This document shows, piece after piece, positions 9,805-17,729 of a stretch of DNA of 64,000 nucleotides. How positions within the stretch are numbered: the stretch's first letter is position 1; each line of letters starts with the position of its first letter. The notes under the pieces are model-generated. The model had not been told where the DNA came from, did no database searches, and saw nothing but the letters and a program-made list of their open reading frames with translations. Made by a program: the position numbers and the translations under genes. This stretch comes from Mycobacteroides chelonae (GTDB taxonomy: Bacteria; Actinomycetota; Actinomycetes; Mycobacteriales; Mycobacteriaceae), in NCBI RefSeq assembly GCF_016767715.1, contig NZ_CP050145.1, forward strand, positions 3,038,001-3,102,000, read 5' to 3'.

Positions 9805-10884
9805 ATGTCCGATCTGCCCACTCGTACCTATATCGAGTTTCCCGGAATTAGCACCCGCGCCTGGGAGCACCCCGCGGACCGGGCCGCTCTGCAAACACTG
9901 CGTAGTCTCAAGGGCTTCGACACCGTCCTCAAGGCGCTGGCCGCACTGTTGCGCGAACGCCAGCATCGGCTGATGTACCTGGCCACCGCCATCCGCGTCG
10001 ACGACCGTCAGTTCAGCTCGCTCAACGACACCCTCAATGATTGCGCCCGCATCCTCGACGCCCCCGAAATCCCCGAGCTGTACGTCATTCAAGGGCCGTA
10101 CGCCAACGCGTTCACCATCGGGATGGACCGGCCGTTCATCGTGCTCACCTCCGGCCTATTGGACCTGATGAATGAACAGGAGCTGCGCTTCGTCGTCGGC
10201 CACGAACTCGGGCACGCACTGTCCGGGCATGCCGTGTATCGCACAATGCTGCTGCACCTGATGCGGCTGGCCGGGAATCTCGGCTGGATGCCGATCGGCG
10301 GGTGGGCGCTGCGCGCCGTCGTCGCCGCGCTCATGGAATGGCAGCGCAAGTCCGAACTCTCCGGCGACCGCGCCGGAATGCTCTGCGGGCAGGACGTGGA
10401 TACCGCCATCCGCGTGGAGATGAAGCTGGCCGGCGGGTCACGCCTCGACGAGATGGATACGCAACGCTTCCTGGCGCAGGCCGCCGAGTACGAGCGCACC
10501 GGGGACATGCGTGACGGCGTGCTCAAATTGCTGAACCTGGAATTGCAATCGCACCCCTTCTCGGTGCTGCGGGCCGCCGAACTGAGCAAGTGGATCGACC
10601 GCGGCGAATATGGCGCGATACTCGGCGGAAACTACCCGCGGCGCGAAGACGACGCACAGTCCGATTTGGGTTCTGATTTCCGTTCCGCGGCAAGGTCATA
10701 CAAAGACAATTTCGACTCCTCGACCGATCCGCTGATCTCCGCACTACGCAACTTCGGGTCCACCCTTGACGGCGTCGTGAACGTCGTCGGACAAGGGGTC
10801 ACCGATGTCGCCAGCGACGTGCGCCGCCGATTTTCGGAGTGGCGCAACAACTCCGACGACGAGCCACGCGATGGCGACGCCTGA
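9805..10884 (+). CDS. M48-family zinc metallopeptidase
   Basis: A 359-residue protein with the gluzincin motif HELGH (about residue 132) and the downstream SELSGDRAGML helix, which supplies the third zinc ligand (Glu). This is the M48 (HtpX/Ste24/Oma1-like) arrangement. Some hydrophobic segments follow the active site (LGWMPIGGWALRAVVAAL), so the protein may be membrane-associated. The C-terminal 80 residues are polar and probably disordered, with a short segment LDGVVNVVGQGVTDVASDV. M48 enzymes degrade or trim membrane and envelope proteins; the substrate here is unknown. The next gene starts 16 bp downstream on the same strand and may be co-transcribed. Confidence 0.85.
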   Translation: MSDLPTRTYIEFPGISTRAWEHPADRAALQTLRSLKGFDTVLKALAALLRERQHRLMYLATAIRVDDRQFSSLNDTLNDCARILDAPEIPELYVIQGPYANAFTIGMDRPFIVLTSGLLDLMNEQELRFVVGHELGHALSGHAVYRTMLLHLMRLAGNLGWMPIGGWALRAVVAALMEWQRKSELSGDRAGMLCGQDVDTAIRVEMKLAGGSRLDEMDTQRFLAQAAEYERTGDMRDGVLKLLNLELQSHPFSVLRAAELSKWIDRGEYGAILGGNYPRREDDAQSDLGSDFRSAARSYKDNFDSSTDPLISALRNFGSTLDGVVNVVGQGVTDVASDVRRRFSEWRNNSDDEPRDGDA

Positions 10885-10899
10885 CCTCGGGCATCAACC

Positions 10900-11283
10900 G
10901 TGAACGACCCGAGCTACATGAACTTTTTCGTGGAGCGAGCCGCATCTGATGCGGCGGTGGTGGCGGCCTGCACCAGGGCAAGCGGATGTGCACTGGAGTC
11001 AGACGGCCATACCATCGATGACCCGCAGGGATACGTGCAGATCACCGAGTACACGGATGGATTCAGGATGGGGCTGTGCATCATCGCGGCGCCCGATGTG
11101 CCGGTGACTCGGTCTCACGAGGCGGTGGCGCAGGCCATCGCTCGTGAACTACGTCAGCGGGTGCTCTTCGACATCGAGGATCCCAGCACCGCTTCGGGTG
11201 AACGATGGATCCTGGCGATGCCCGATGGCGCGGTCTCGACAGTCGACATCGTGGAGTACGAGGACGGTGTCGGCCTCGCTTGA
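10900..11283 (+). CDS. Conserved hypothetical protein
   Basis: A 127-residue protein from a GTG at 10900, 16 bp after the M48 gene. I do not recognise it. It starts MNDPSYMNFFVERAA, has no signal peptide or membrane segment, and shows alternating beta-like stretches (GYVQITEYTDGFRMGLCIIAAP; TVDIVEYEDGVGL). Two copies of a xEY-x-DG-x turn (TEYTDGF, VEYEDGV) could be a small internal duplication. Coupling to the peptidase suggests a related role, but nothing in the sequence fixes one. Confidence 0.65.
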   Translation: MNDPSYMNFFVERAASDAAVVAACTRASGCALESDGHTIDDPQGYVQITEYTDGFRMGLCIIAAPDVPVTRSHEAVAQAIARELRQRVLFDIEDPSTASGERWILAMPDGAVSTVDIVEYEDGVGLA

Positions 11284-11348
11284 CCACAGTGGCGCCGCCG
11301 GTTATTCGGTGGCCGATACCGTTCGCCACCCCATAGGCTCCAGACCTC

Positions 11349-11717
11349 ATGACATCGACCCACGACCCCTACGTGCTGCGCGCGACCATGCGCGCAGATC
11401 TCTCCGTAGCGATGAAGACCCGCGACAGCCTGGCCGTCAGCGCACTGCGGACGGCGATCGCCGCGATCGACAACGCCGAGTCGGTGGACGGTGCCACACA
11501 GACAGTGCAGAACAACACTCATATCGCCGGCGCGGCAAGCGGTCTCGGATCAGCGGAGGCGGCCCGTAGGGTGCTCTCCCCCGCAGATGTTCGCGCGATT
11601 CTGCACTCACAGATCGAAGACCGGGCCACCGAAGCCGCACGCTACGAGATGCTCGGCCAGGCCGGGGCAGCGGAGCAACTGCGTGAGGAAGCCGCCGTTA
11701 TCGCCGGCTATCTGTAG
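11349..11717 (+). CDS. GatB/YqeY-domain protein
   Basis: A 122-residue protein of the YqeY family, which resembles the tRNA-binding tail of GatB. The typical helical repeat is visible: LRATMRADLSVAMKTRDSLAVSALRTAIAAIDNAE near the start, and later the LSPADVRAILHSQIEDRATEAARYEMLG helix. Between these lies a longer, low-complexity insert (AAGAASGLGSAEAARR-like). The function of stand-alone YqeY proteins is not established. The 3' end overlaps the convergent TetR gene by 20 bp. Confidence 0.8.
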   Translation: MTSTHDPYVLRATMRADLSVAMKTRDSLAVSALRTAIAAIDNAESVDGATQTVQNNTHIAGAASGLGSAEAARRVLSPADVRAILHSQIEDRATEAARYEMLGQAGAAEQLREEAAVIAGYL

Positions 11718-12381
11718 CCGATGCGTAGCGCCTGGCAATGCCGTCGCACAGGATCTCGACACCCTTGACGATCACCTCGCGCGGATTGGTCACCTGCGGC
11801 AGGTCACCCACCCCCACCAGCGCGGCCAGTCGCGGGGACTCCGGCACACCGACGTTGCCATCGATCAGCTCCGACAAACCCGAAAAGTCCGTACGGGCGC
11901 CCGGGGAGACAAGCTGCCCGCCAACCGCGCCCAGGCCGACACCCTGCGAATAGCTCCACACCTGAAACGCCAATTCCGCCGCCTCGGGCACGGGGACCCC
12001 GAGGTGGCTGAAGGTCTCCAGCAACCAATCGAAACACACCAGAGTTTCGGGTTGCATGCCGTTGCGCGGCACCGCGTACGCCAACAGCACCCAGGGGTGA
12101 GTGCTGTACAGATTGAAGTCGTACTCGACGGCGACGCGTACCCGTGTACGCCAGTCCGGGTCGCCCATCATCTCTTGGGGATAGGCGAATCGCCGGGTGA
12201 CCTCAGCGGTCATCTCGACCAGCAGCGCATCCTTGTCGGCCACGTGACGGTATAGCGACATCGCCCCCACCCCGAGGGCATCGGCGATCTTGCGCATGGA
12301 GACACCGGCCAAGCCATCCGAGTCGGCGATCGTAATAGCCTGGGCAACAATCGATTCCAGCGTTAGACGCGGATCGGTCAC
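11698..12381 (-). CDS. TetR-family transcriptional regulator
   Basis: A 227-residue regulator starting at a GTG at 12381, with AGGAG four bases before it. The N-terminal DNA-binding domain has the helix-turn-helix VSMRKIADALGVGAMSLYRHVADKDALL, followed by a helical ligand domain with the TetR_C-type segment RTRVRVAVEYDFNLYSTHPW. It is divergent from the MFS gene at 12489. The intervening 107 bp holds two tandem 17 bp palindromes, so it probably represses itself and the exporter until a ligand releases it. The ligand is unknown. Clear TetR fold; regulatory target inferred from layout. Confidence 0.92.
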   Translation of the reverse strand: MTDPRLTLESIVAQAITIADSDGLAGVSMRKIADALGVGAMSLYRHVADKDALLVEMTAEVTRRFAYPQEMMGDPDWRTRVRVAVEYDFNLYSTHPWVLLAYAVPRNGMQPETLVCFDWLLETFSHLGVPVPEAAELAFQVWSYSQGVGLGAVGGQLVSPGARTDFSGLSELIDGNVGVPESPRLAALVGVGDLPQVTNPREVIVKGVEILCDGIARRYASATDSRR

Positions 12382-12421
12382 GGCACTCCTGTCATAACTC
12401 GATTGACCACCTTCGCCAATT

Positions 12422-12438
12422 TGCGTACAGTGTACCCA
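12422..12438. promoter_or_regulatory. Candidate TetR operator 1
   Basis: TGCGTACAGTGTACCCA is an imperfect palindrome (TGCGTAC-agt-GTACCCA, one mismatch between arms). It repeats the left half of the perfect site 23 bp downstream, so the two centres are about two helical turns apart. Confidence 0.55.
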
Positions 12439-12444
12439 GTCTAC

Positions 12445-12461
12445 TGCGTACGCCGTACGCA
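12445..12461. promoter_or_regulatory. Candidate TetR operator 2
   Basis: TGCGTACGCCGTACGCA is a perfect palindrome: seven-base arms TGCGTAC and GTACGCA around GCC. It lies 27 bp before the MFS ATG. A TATCAT hexamer at 12468-12473 could be the exporter -10, which would put the operator over the -35 region. Confidence 0.65.
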
Positions 12462-12488
12462 CACAAATATCATCCGGAGCGATACCCC

Positions 12489-13991
12489 ATGACCAGCTGC
12501 AAGAGCACAGCGACCGAAAACGCGACGCCTGAAGGCGCCCGCGCTGGACGCCGTACCTGGTTCGGGCTCGCGACCCTGCTACTACCGGTCTTCCTGGTCT
12601 CCATGGATGTCTCGGTGCTGTTCCTGGCGATGCCACGGCTGTCCGAGTCACTCAACCCGACCGCGGCCGAGCAGCTCTGGATCCTGGACGTGTACGGATT
12701 CCTGCTCGCAGGTCTGCTGATCACCATGGGCAATCTGGGTGACCGGTGGGGCCGGCGGCGCCTCATGCTGTGGGGGGCGACGCTTTTTGGTCTCGCATCG
12801 GTGATCGCGGCGTTCGCACCCACACCGCTGACCCTGATCGCGGCCCGCGCCCTGATGGGTATCGGCGGAGCCACCCTGCTGCCTGCCAGCCTGGCGCTCA
12901 TCGGTGTCATGTTCCCCAATGCGCGCCAGAAGGCGCTCGCGGTCGGCATCTGGGCCGCAGCGTTCTCCTTCGGTGCGGCGGTCGGCCCCGTCATCGGTGG
13001 CCTGCTGTTGCATCACTACTGGTGGGGCTCGGTATTCCTCATCAACGTCCCGGTGCTGATCGTGCTGCTGCTCACCGCGAACGCACTCATTCCCGAATAC
13101 CGAAACCCTGTGCTGGAGCCGTTCGACCTCGCCGGCGTCGCGTTGTCCATGGTTGGCATCATGGCCTTTGTCTACGCCGTGAAAGTCATGGCCACACATG
13201 GCTTTTCACCTGCGGTGGCGATCACCGGAGCTATCGGCGTACTGACGCTCGCGGCATTCGTCCGCCAGCAGATGCGGAATCCTCATCCCCTGTTGGCACT
13301 CGACTTGTTCCGCAATCGGACCTTCACCGTGGCAATCGTCGGCACCATCGCCGCGATGGCCACCTTCGGTGCGACCACCTACCTCACCGGGCTCTACCTG
13401 CAGTCGGTGCTCGGTTTCGACGTGCTGGCCGCCGCGTTCCTGGGACTGCCGATGGCGCTGACCGTCGCCTACTTCTCGATGGACGCCGCACGCATCGAGC
13501 GGCTACTCGGCGAGCGTTGGACATTCGTGACGTCTCTGCTGGCCATGGCCGTGGGCAACGCGGTACTGCTCGCGCTGGGCCCCCATGGGCCGGTCGGCGT
13601 CTACATCGCGGCAACGGTGATCGTCGGCGCCGGAGCCGGCGTCATGTTCACCTTCGTTTCGGCGGTGGCGCTGAATGCCGCCCCGACCGAGCGCGCCGGG
13701 CAGGCCACGGGCATCTCGGAGATGAGCTTTGAACTCGGGACCGCCTTCGGGCTCGCGCTGTTCGGCGCCCTCGCCTCGGCGATATTCGCCGCACGCACCC
13801 ACATGCACGAGACACTCGGGCAGGCCATGGCGCGCGCCAAGGATCTCGGCGGCGAGGCCGGCGCCACCGCGGCCGAACTCGCCAGAACCGGATGGACGGA
13901 CGGAATCCATGCGGTCGCCGGGGTGTCGACGCTGCTCCTGGTCGCCACCGCGCTCGCGGCAGCCCTCGTGATGCGTCACACCGACACCTGA
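12489..13991 (+). CDS. MFS efflux transporter, DHA2 family
   Basis: A 500-residue integral membrane protein. The first helix region carries LVSMDVSVLFLAMPRL, then motif A as GNLGDRWGRRR and motif C as GAAVGPVIGGLLL; about 14 helices are expected. The family (LfrA/EmrB/SmvA type) exports cationic drugs, dyes and disinfectants by proton antiport. The arrangement with a divergent TetR repressor and two operators matches the LfrA/LfrR type of inducible efflux in mycobacteria, though the substrate is not shown by the sequence. GGAG lies about ten bases before the ATG. The C-terminus ends in a short polar tail after the last helix. Confidence 0.92.
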   Translation: MTSCKSTATENATPEGARAGRRTWFGLATLLLPVFLVSMDVSVLFLAMPRLSESLNPTAAEQLWILDVYGFLLAGLLITMGNLGDRWGRRRLMLWGATLFGLASVIAAFAPTPLTLIAARALMGIGGATLLPASLALIGVMFPNARQKALAVGIWAAAFSFGAAVGPVIGGLLLHHYWWGSVFLINVPVLIVLLLTANALIPEYRNPVLEPFDLAGVALSMVGIMAFVYAVKVMATHGFSPAVAITGAIGVLTLAAFVRQQMRNPHPLLALDLFRNRTFTVAIVGTIAAMATFGATTYLTGLYLQSVLGFDVLAAAFLGLPMALTVAYFSMDAARIERLLGERWTFVTSLLAMAVGNAVLLALGPHGPVGVYIAATVIVGAGAGVMFTFVSAVALNAAPTERAGQATGISEMSFELGTAFGLALFGALASAIFAARTHMHETLGQAMARAKDLGGEAGATAAELARTGWTDGIHAVAGVSTLLLVATALAAALVMRHTDT

Positions 13992-14028
13992 TCGGGAACC
14001 TTCGGCGCCCCGGGCTCGTAGAACACAT

Positions 14029-14598
14029 ATGACCCGCGAGATCCGAGACATCGACTCCACCAATGAAGCCGTTGCCCACCGCGTGATCGCCACGGCATTC
14101 GCAGAGGATCCCGTGGTCCGATGGGTGAACTCCGACCCCCGACGAGACGTGGCCATCTTCCGTGGCATCTCACTGGCGCTGCACGGCTCCGGTCAGGGCG
14201 AGTACCTGCTCTACGAAGACGGCGTGGCGGTCGGAGCTGCCCATTGGGACCCTCCCAGCTGGGAGCCGCCCGCCGCACAGCGGATGCGGGCCATCCCGCT
14301 GCTGCTCGGAGCGATCCGGCTGGGCGTGGTGCGTGGTGTTGCCCTCGCGCGCGCCGCTGCCGCCGTCCGTCCCACACACCCGCACTGGTATCTGGCGACC
14401 ATCGGCGCCGCCATCCCCGGCAAAGGCATTGGGTCCGAACTCCTCAAACACCAGATCGACCAGCTCGAGGGGCCCGCGTATCTGGAGAGCTCGAACATCC
14501 GCAACAACCCGCTCTACGAACGCTTCGGATTCAAGGTCGTCGATGAGATCAAACCGGTGTCCGACGGCCCCACCCTGTGGGCGATGTACCGAGACTGA
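14029..14598 (+). CDS. GNAT-family N-acetyltransferase
   Basis: A 189-residue acetyltransferase. The acetyl-CoA binding motif A appears as a beta-strand WYLATIGAAIPGKGIGSELL (the Q/RxxGxG/A loop here GKGIGS), and the family C-terminal YERFGFKVV is present. The N-terminal half contains DEDP-like AFAEDPVVRWV, common in a mycobacterial subgroup of unknown substrate. It lies 37 bp after the efflux gene on the same strand and may belong to the same resistance unit. No substrate can be assigned. Confidence 0.87.
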   Translation: MTREIRDIDSTNEAVAHRVIATAFAEDPVVRWVNSDPRRDVAIFRGISLALHGSGQGEYLLYEDGVAVGAAHWDPPSWEPPAAQRMRAIPLLLGAIRLGVVRGVALARAAAAVRPTHPHWYLATIGAAIPGKGIGSELLKHQIDQLEGPAYLESSNIRNNPLYERFGFKVVDEIKPVSDGPTLWAMYRD

Positions 14599-14712
14599 TT
14601 GCGTCCCAACATCGCTGACGGCAGACATGCAGTACTACTGAGAATCGGTAACGACCATGACTACCCTGGCGATGGAATACCTAGAGTTCGGTATCTATTA
14701 GTGCTGATAGTT

Positions 14713-14736
14713 GTCCCTGCCCGACGTGACAGGGAC
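14713..14736 (+). promoter_or_regulatory. 5' hairpin before the repeat-containing surface protein
   Basis: GTCCCTG and CAGGGAC form perfect seven-base arms around a ten-base loop, 23 bp before the chosen ATG at 14759. It could be a 5'-UTR hairpin or an operator. Confidence 0.35.
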
Positions 14737-14758
14737 GCCGGTAGTGCAGAGGGTTGAC

Positions 14759-16831
14759 ATGACGATTGTTCCGCCTCCCGTCGAGGACACGGCGATGCGG
14801 GCTTGGGAGAACCCCGAGGAACATCCCGAACCGGACGACCGGTGGGGCAAGTACGTGCCCGGCGAACCACAGCTGCGCGCGGCAGCCTTCGGGACACTGA
14901 TCGGCCTGCTGGTCGCGGTGCTTATGGGCGCGGCCTACGGCGCCGAGCCCGGCGATTCACTGTGGGCGCTGAACAAAACCGTCTTCACCGGCCACTCCCA
15001 AGACGTCGCGATACGTGCCGTGGTCGCCCCACTCAAGAACGCTCAGGACATCCTGAGCACCGGCAAGCAACCCTCGCCCGATCAACTCACCGACGCCCGA
15101 ACCTCGCTCAACGAGGCCAAACAGGGAATGGAATTCATCTCCGCCTCCAATGAGCGCACCACTCTGCAGAACCTCTATCTGCAACTGACGCAGCAGCTAC
15201 GCCAGTACACCCCCGAACAGGCCCAGCAGCTTCCCGCGCTGCCCGCGCCTCCGGAGGTGAACACCGACGCGAATCTGGCCGCCAACGTGGGACCCGCCGC
15301 ACCGGCATCATCGCCGCCGAGTTGGGGATATGCGGCCGCAGCGAGCGCACCCGTTCCCAATGCGCCGCAGTCTTACTCCACTCCGCCGCCTCCCGGGATT
15401 CCGGTCGATTCCGTCGCCGACTGGCCGGCTCCCGTCGCCCCGCCCCTGACTCCCAACCTGCTCGATCTGGGCGGCTACGACCCATCGTGGTCGCTGCTGT
15501 ACGGATACAACGTCCTGGACTGGTTCAACTGGGGGCTATCCGGCTTCAACCGATACGGATATGACTTCATGGGGTTCGACCGTTGGGGTTATGACCGGTG
15601 GGGCTATGACCGATGGGGGTATGACCGAGCGGGCTACAACTGGGATGGCTACAACTGGTCGGGCTACAACCGTGACGGTCGCGATCGTGACGGGCGCAAC
15701 GAGTGGGGCCAGTTCCGCGACGACGACCCCCGTGACCAGGCTTGGTACGACAGGTACCACCCGTATCGGCAGTACTACGATTGGAAATTCCAGAACACCA
15801 ACCCGGTGTACAGCCGCAATCTCTGGGACCAGTCCCATGGAATCAACCCCGCTGAGTACCGCGATTGGAATCTCAATCGCGGCTGGGACAACCCCTTGGA
15901 GCGTGACTGGTCGCCCGTTGCCCGCATCACCGATCGCCCGGCCCTGGCCGAGCCCGTCGTGAACCTCGATGCGTCCCTGGCGCAATTCCTGACCGAGGAC
16001 AAGTCCGCCCGCCCGTCGCAAGATCTCATCAAGGACCTCTCGACCAAGTCGGTCCGAAACTTCAGTAAGGAGCTCGCAGCCCCGGCGCCGGCTCCCGAGA
16101 AGTCACCGACATCGACATCACCCGTCGACGTAAAGCCTTCCGCTCCACCGGTACTGACGGTGCCCGCACCTACCGCACCACCCAAGCTGGTGCCCGAGGA
16201 CTTCACTCCCCCGTCGCTGCCTACGGTCCCGCCCCTGACTCCTGCACCCTCCTCGGAGCCGCGTGCGACCTCCGGTACGACGAGCCCGGCACCCTCGACC
16301 GAACCGTCACACGAACCGACGCCGACATCGGGGCCCCCGGGCGGCGCCACGACCAGTGCACCGGCCCCCTCCACCACATCTGTGGCTCCGGCGCCCACCA
16401 CCCCGAAGGACGAGACCTCCGCACCGGCGAGCACGCCGGCCACTCCGACCCACGAGACACCGGCGACTTCTACGCCACGCCAAACCGTCTCGACACCGCA
16501 ACCATCGGCGACGGCCGAACCGTCCGCCGCGCCCGAGCCCACCAAGCAACGCAGCACGCCGACGTACGAAGCTCCATCGTCCGAGGCACCTGCCCCGCGG
16601 ACGACAGAGCCCGCCCCGCAGCCAACCGCCGAGGCGCCGGCGAAGCAGACACCCGTCGAGCGCGAAACGCAGCCGTCGCGCGCATCGGCCCCAGAAACCG
16701 TGGCACCCACCCGCGAAGCGCCCACACGGGAGGCACCGACCTACAGCACTCCAACGCAAGCACCCAGTGCGGGTGGCGGATACGGCGGTGGCAGTAGTAG
16801 TGGCAGCGGTAGTGGTGGTGGCCACCACTAG
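14759..16831 (+). CDS. Membrane-anchored, repeat-rich extracytoplasmic protein with RsdA-like segment
   Basis: A 690-residue protein from an ATG preceded by AGAGGG. Layout: about 40 cytoplasmic residues, one transmembrane helix (about 40-62, TLIGLLVAVLMGAAYGA), then AEPGDSLWALNK and a helical block to about 125 that resembles the extracytoplasmic part of mycobacterial anti-sigma-D factor RsdA. Next comes a linker, then eleven tandem pentapeptides of the form [FY]-[DN]-x-x-G (residues 263-317), an aromatic/acidic region, and a Pro/Thr/Ser-rich tail (about 430-660) ending in a Gly/Ser run and HH. The cytoplasmic part is too short to be a normal anti-sigma domain. A wall-spanning surface protein is likely; its function is unknown. 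Confidence 0.8.
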   Translation: MTIVPPPVEDTAMRAWENPEEHPEPDDRWGKYVPGEPQLRAAAFGTLIGLLVAVLMGAAYGAEPGDSLWALNKTVFTGHSQDVAIRAVVAPLKNAQDILSTGKQPSPDQLTDARTSLNEAKQGMEFISASNERTTLQNLYLQLTQQLRQYTPEQAQQLPALPAPPEVNTDANLAANVGPAAPASSPPSWGYAAAASAPVPNAPQSYSTPPPPGIPVDSVADWPAPVAPPLTPNLLDLGGYDPSWSLLYGYNVLDWFNWGLSGFNRYGYDFMGFDRWGYDRWGYDRWGYDRAGYNWDGYNWSGYNRDGRDRDGRNEWGQFRDDDPRDQAWYDRYHPYRQYYDWKFQNTNPVYSRNLWDQSHGINPAEYRDWNLNRGWDNPLERDWSPVARITDRPALAEPVVNLDASLAQFLTEDKSARPSQDLIKDLSTKSVRNFSKELAAPAPAPEKSPTSTSPVDVKPSAPPVLTVPAPTAPPKLVPEDFTPPSLPTVPPLTPAPSSEPRATSGTTSPAPSTEPSHEPTPTSGPPGGATTSAPAPSTTSVAPAPTTPKDETSAPASTPATPTHETPATSTPRQTVSTPQPSATAEPSAAPEPTKQRSTPTYEAPSSEAPAPRTTEPAPQPTAEAPAKQTPVERETQPSRASAPETVAPTREAPTREAPTYSTPTQAPSAGGGYGGGSSSGSGSGGGHH
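15545..15709 (+). repeat. 15-bp tandem repeat, 11 units, encoding [FY][DN]xxG pentapeptides
   Basis: Eleven consecutive 15-base units encode FNRYG, YDFMG, FDRWG, YDRWG, YDRWG, YDRAG, YNWDG, YNWSG, YNRDG, RDRDG and RNEWG. The central units are nearly identical in DNA, so copy number could vary between strains by slippage. The register is in frame, so gain or loss would change length without breaking the gene. Confidence 0.9.
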
Positions 16832-16854
16832 CGAGAGCCCCATCGCCACCCAAG

Positions 16855-16868
16855 TAAGGGTACCCTTA
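16855..16868. promoter_or_regulatory. Perfect 14-bp palindrome containing a -10 hexamer
   Basis: TAAGGGTACCCTTA is a perfect palindrome. Its right half contains TACCCT (16861-16866), six bases before the methyltransferase ATG at 16873, the spacing of a leaderless -10 element. A protein bound here would cover the promoter. Confidence 0.45.
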
Positions 16869-16872
16869 GTTC

Positions 16873-17475
16873 ATGCCTACGACATGGATGGACACCGTGG
16901 TACGCCAGGTGCGCCGGGTTGGCGACTTTCCGTTTCCGCACCAGGCGGCATTCATTCTCGACAATCCGATTCATCGCAAGTTCGTCAATCCGGCAGCCGT
17001 GGCCGAGCGGCTGGCACTACGGGGCGACGAACGGGTGCTGGAGATCGGCCCTGGTCCGGGGATCTTCAGTGTGCAGATAGCCCCGCGACTCCCCGCCGGC
17101 CACCTCGACCTGTTCGACGTACAGCCCGAGATGCTCGACAAGGTCAAACACAAACTCGACCGGGCCGGGTACCGGAACGCGGAATTTCACTCGGGCGACG
17201 CCAGCAATGGACTTCCTTTCCCGGACAAGTCTTTTGACGTTGCGTTCCTCGCCAGCGTGATCGGCGAAGTCCCCGACAAGACGGCGTGCATCCGCTCACT
17301 GCACAAGGCACTCAAACCCGGCGGGCGGCTGATCTTCCAGGAAATCTTCCTCGACCCCGATCGCCTCGGCATCTCCGAGCTGCGGACCCTGGCCGAACCG
17401 GAGGGCTTCGACTTCGCCTCGGCTACCGGAAGCCGGTGGCGCGACATCGTGGAGTTCACCCGTACCGAGCGCTAG
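16873..17475 (+). CDS. Class I SAM-dependent methyltransferase
   Basis: A 200-residue protein of the UbiE/Methyltransf_11 type. SAM-binding motif I is VLEIGPGPGIFSVQIA, motif II region DLFDVQPEMLDKVK, and the later NGLPFPDKSFDVAFLASVIGEVPD corresponds to motif post-II. A short N-terminal region DTVVRQVRRVGDFPFPHQAAFILDNP precedes it and is common in mycobacterial small-molecule methyltransferases. The acceptor is unknown. It stands alone between the surface-protein gene and the CAR genes. Confidence 0.85.
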   Translation: MPTTWMDTVVRQVRRVGDFPFPHQAAFILDNPIHRKFVNPAAVAERLALRGDERVLEIGPGPGIFSVQIAPRLPAGHLDLFDVQPEMLDKVKHKLDRAGYRNAEFHSGDASNGLPFPDKSFDVAFLASVIGEVPDKTACIRSLHKALKPGGRLIFQEIFLDPDRLGISELRTLAEPEGFDFASATGSRWRDIVEFTRTER

Positions 17476-17673
17476 CAGCCGCCTCCGCACGCTTCTCTGG
17501 CAGCAACCACCATCCGCGCAACCATGCCACCTTCCCTGGCAGGTAGCGCACGGTCATGCCACGCATCGCACACTTCCCGTGCAACCGCCTCACGGTCAAC
17601 TCATCTGACGAGTTTGCGCCCCCGACGATGGCGGACGATTGTGAGGAATACCATATCTGGATATATCGTTAGT

Positions 17674-17702
17674 TTAGGTAATCTACTTTTTAGACTTCCT
17701 AA
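17674..17702. promoter_or_regulatory. Inverted repeat upstream of the first CAR gene
   Basis: Arms TTAGGTAATCTA and TAGACTTCCTAA (10 of 12 pairs complementary) flank a five-base CTTTT spacer, 27 bp before the ATG at 17730. The surrounding 80 bp is unusually A/T-rich for this genome, as expected for a promoter/operator. The rest of the 17476-17673 gap shows nothing recognisable. Confidence 0.5.
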
Positions 17703-17729
17703 GAACACTCTGTTGATGTGAGGCTGCCC

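Noticed and set aside
15545..15709. CRISPR-like periodicity
   Set aside because: The 15-base units are contiguous, have no spacers and encode in-frame pentapeptides.
15775..16725. A 316-codon minus-strand frame rich in Gly, Val and Ala
   Set aside because: It mirrors the Pro/Thr-rich tail of the surface protein; no start signal or family features.
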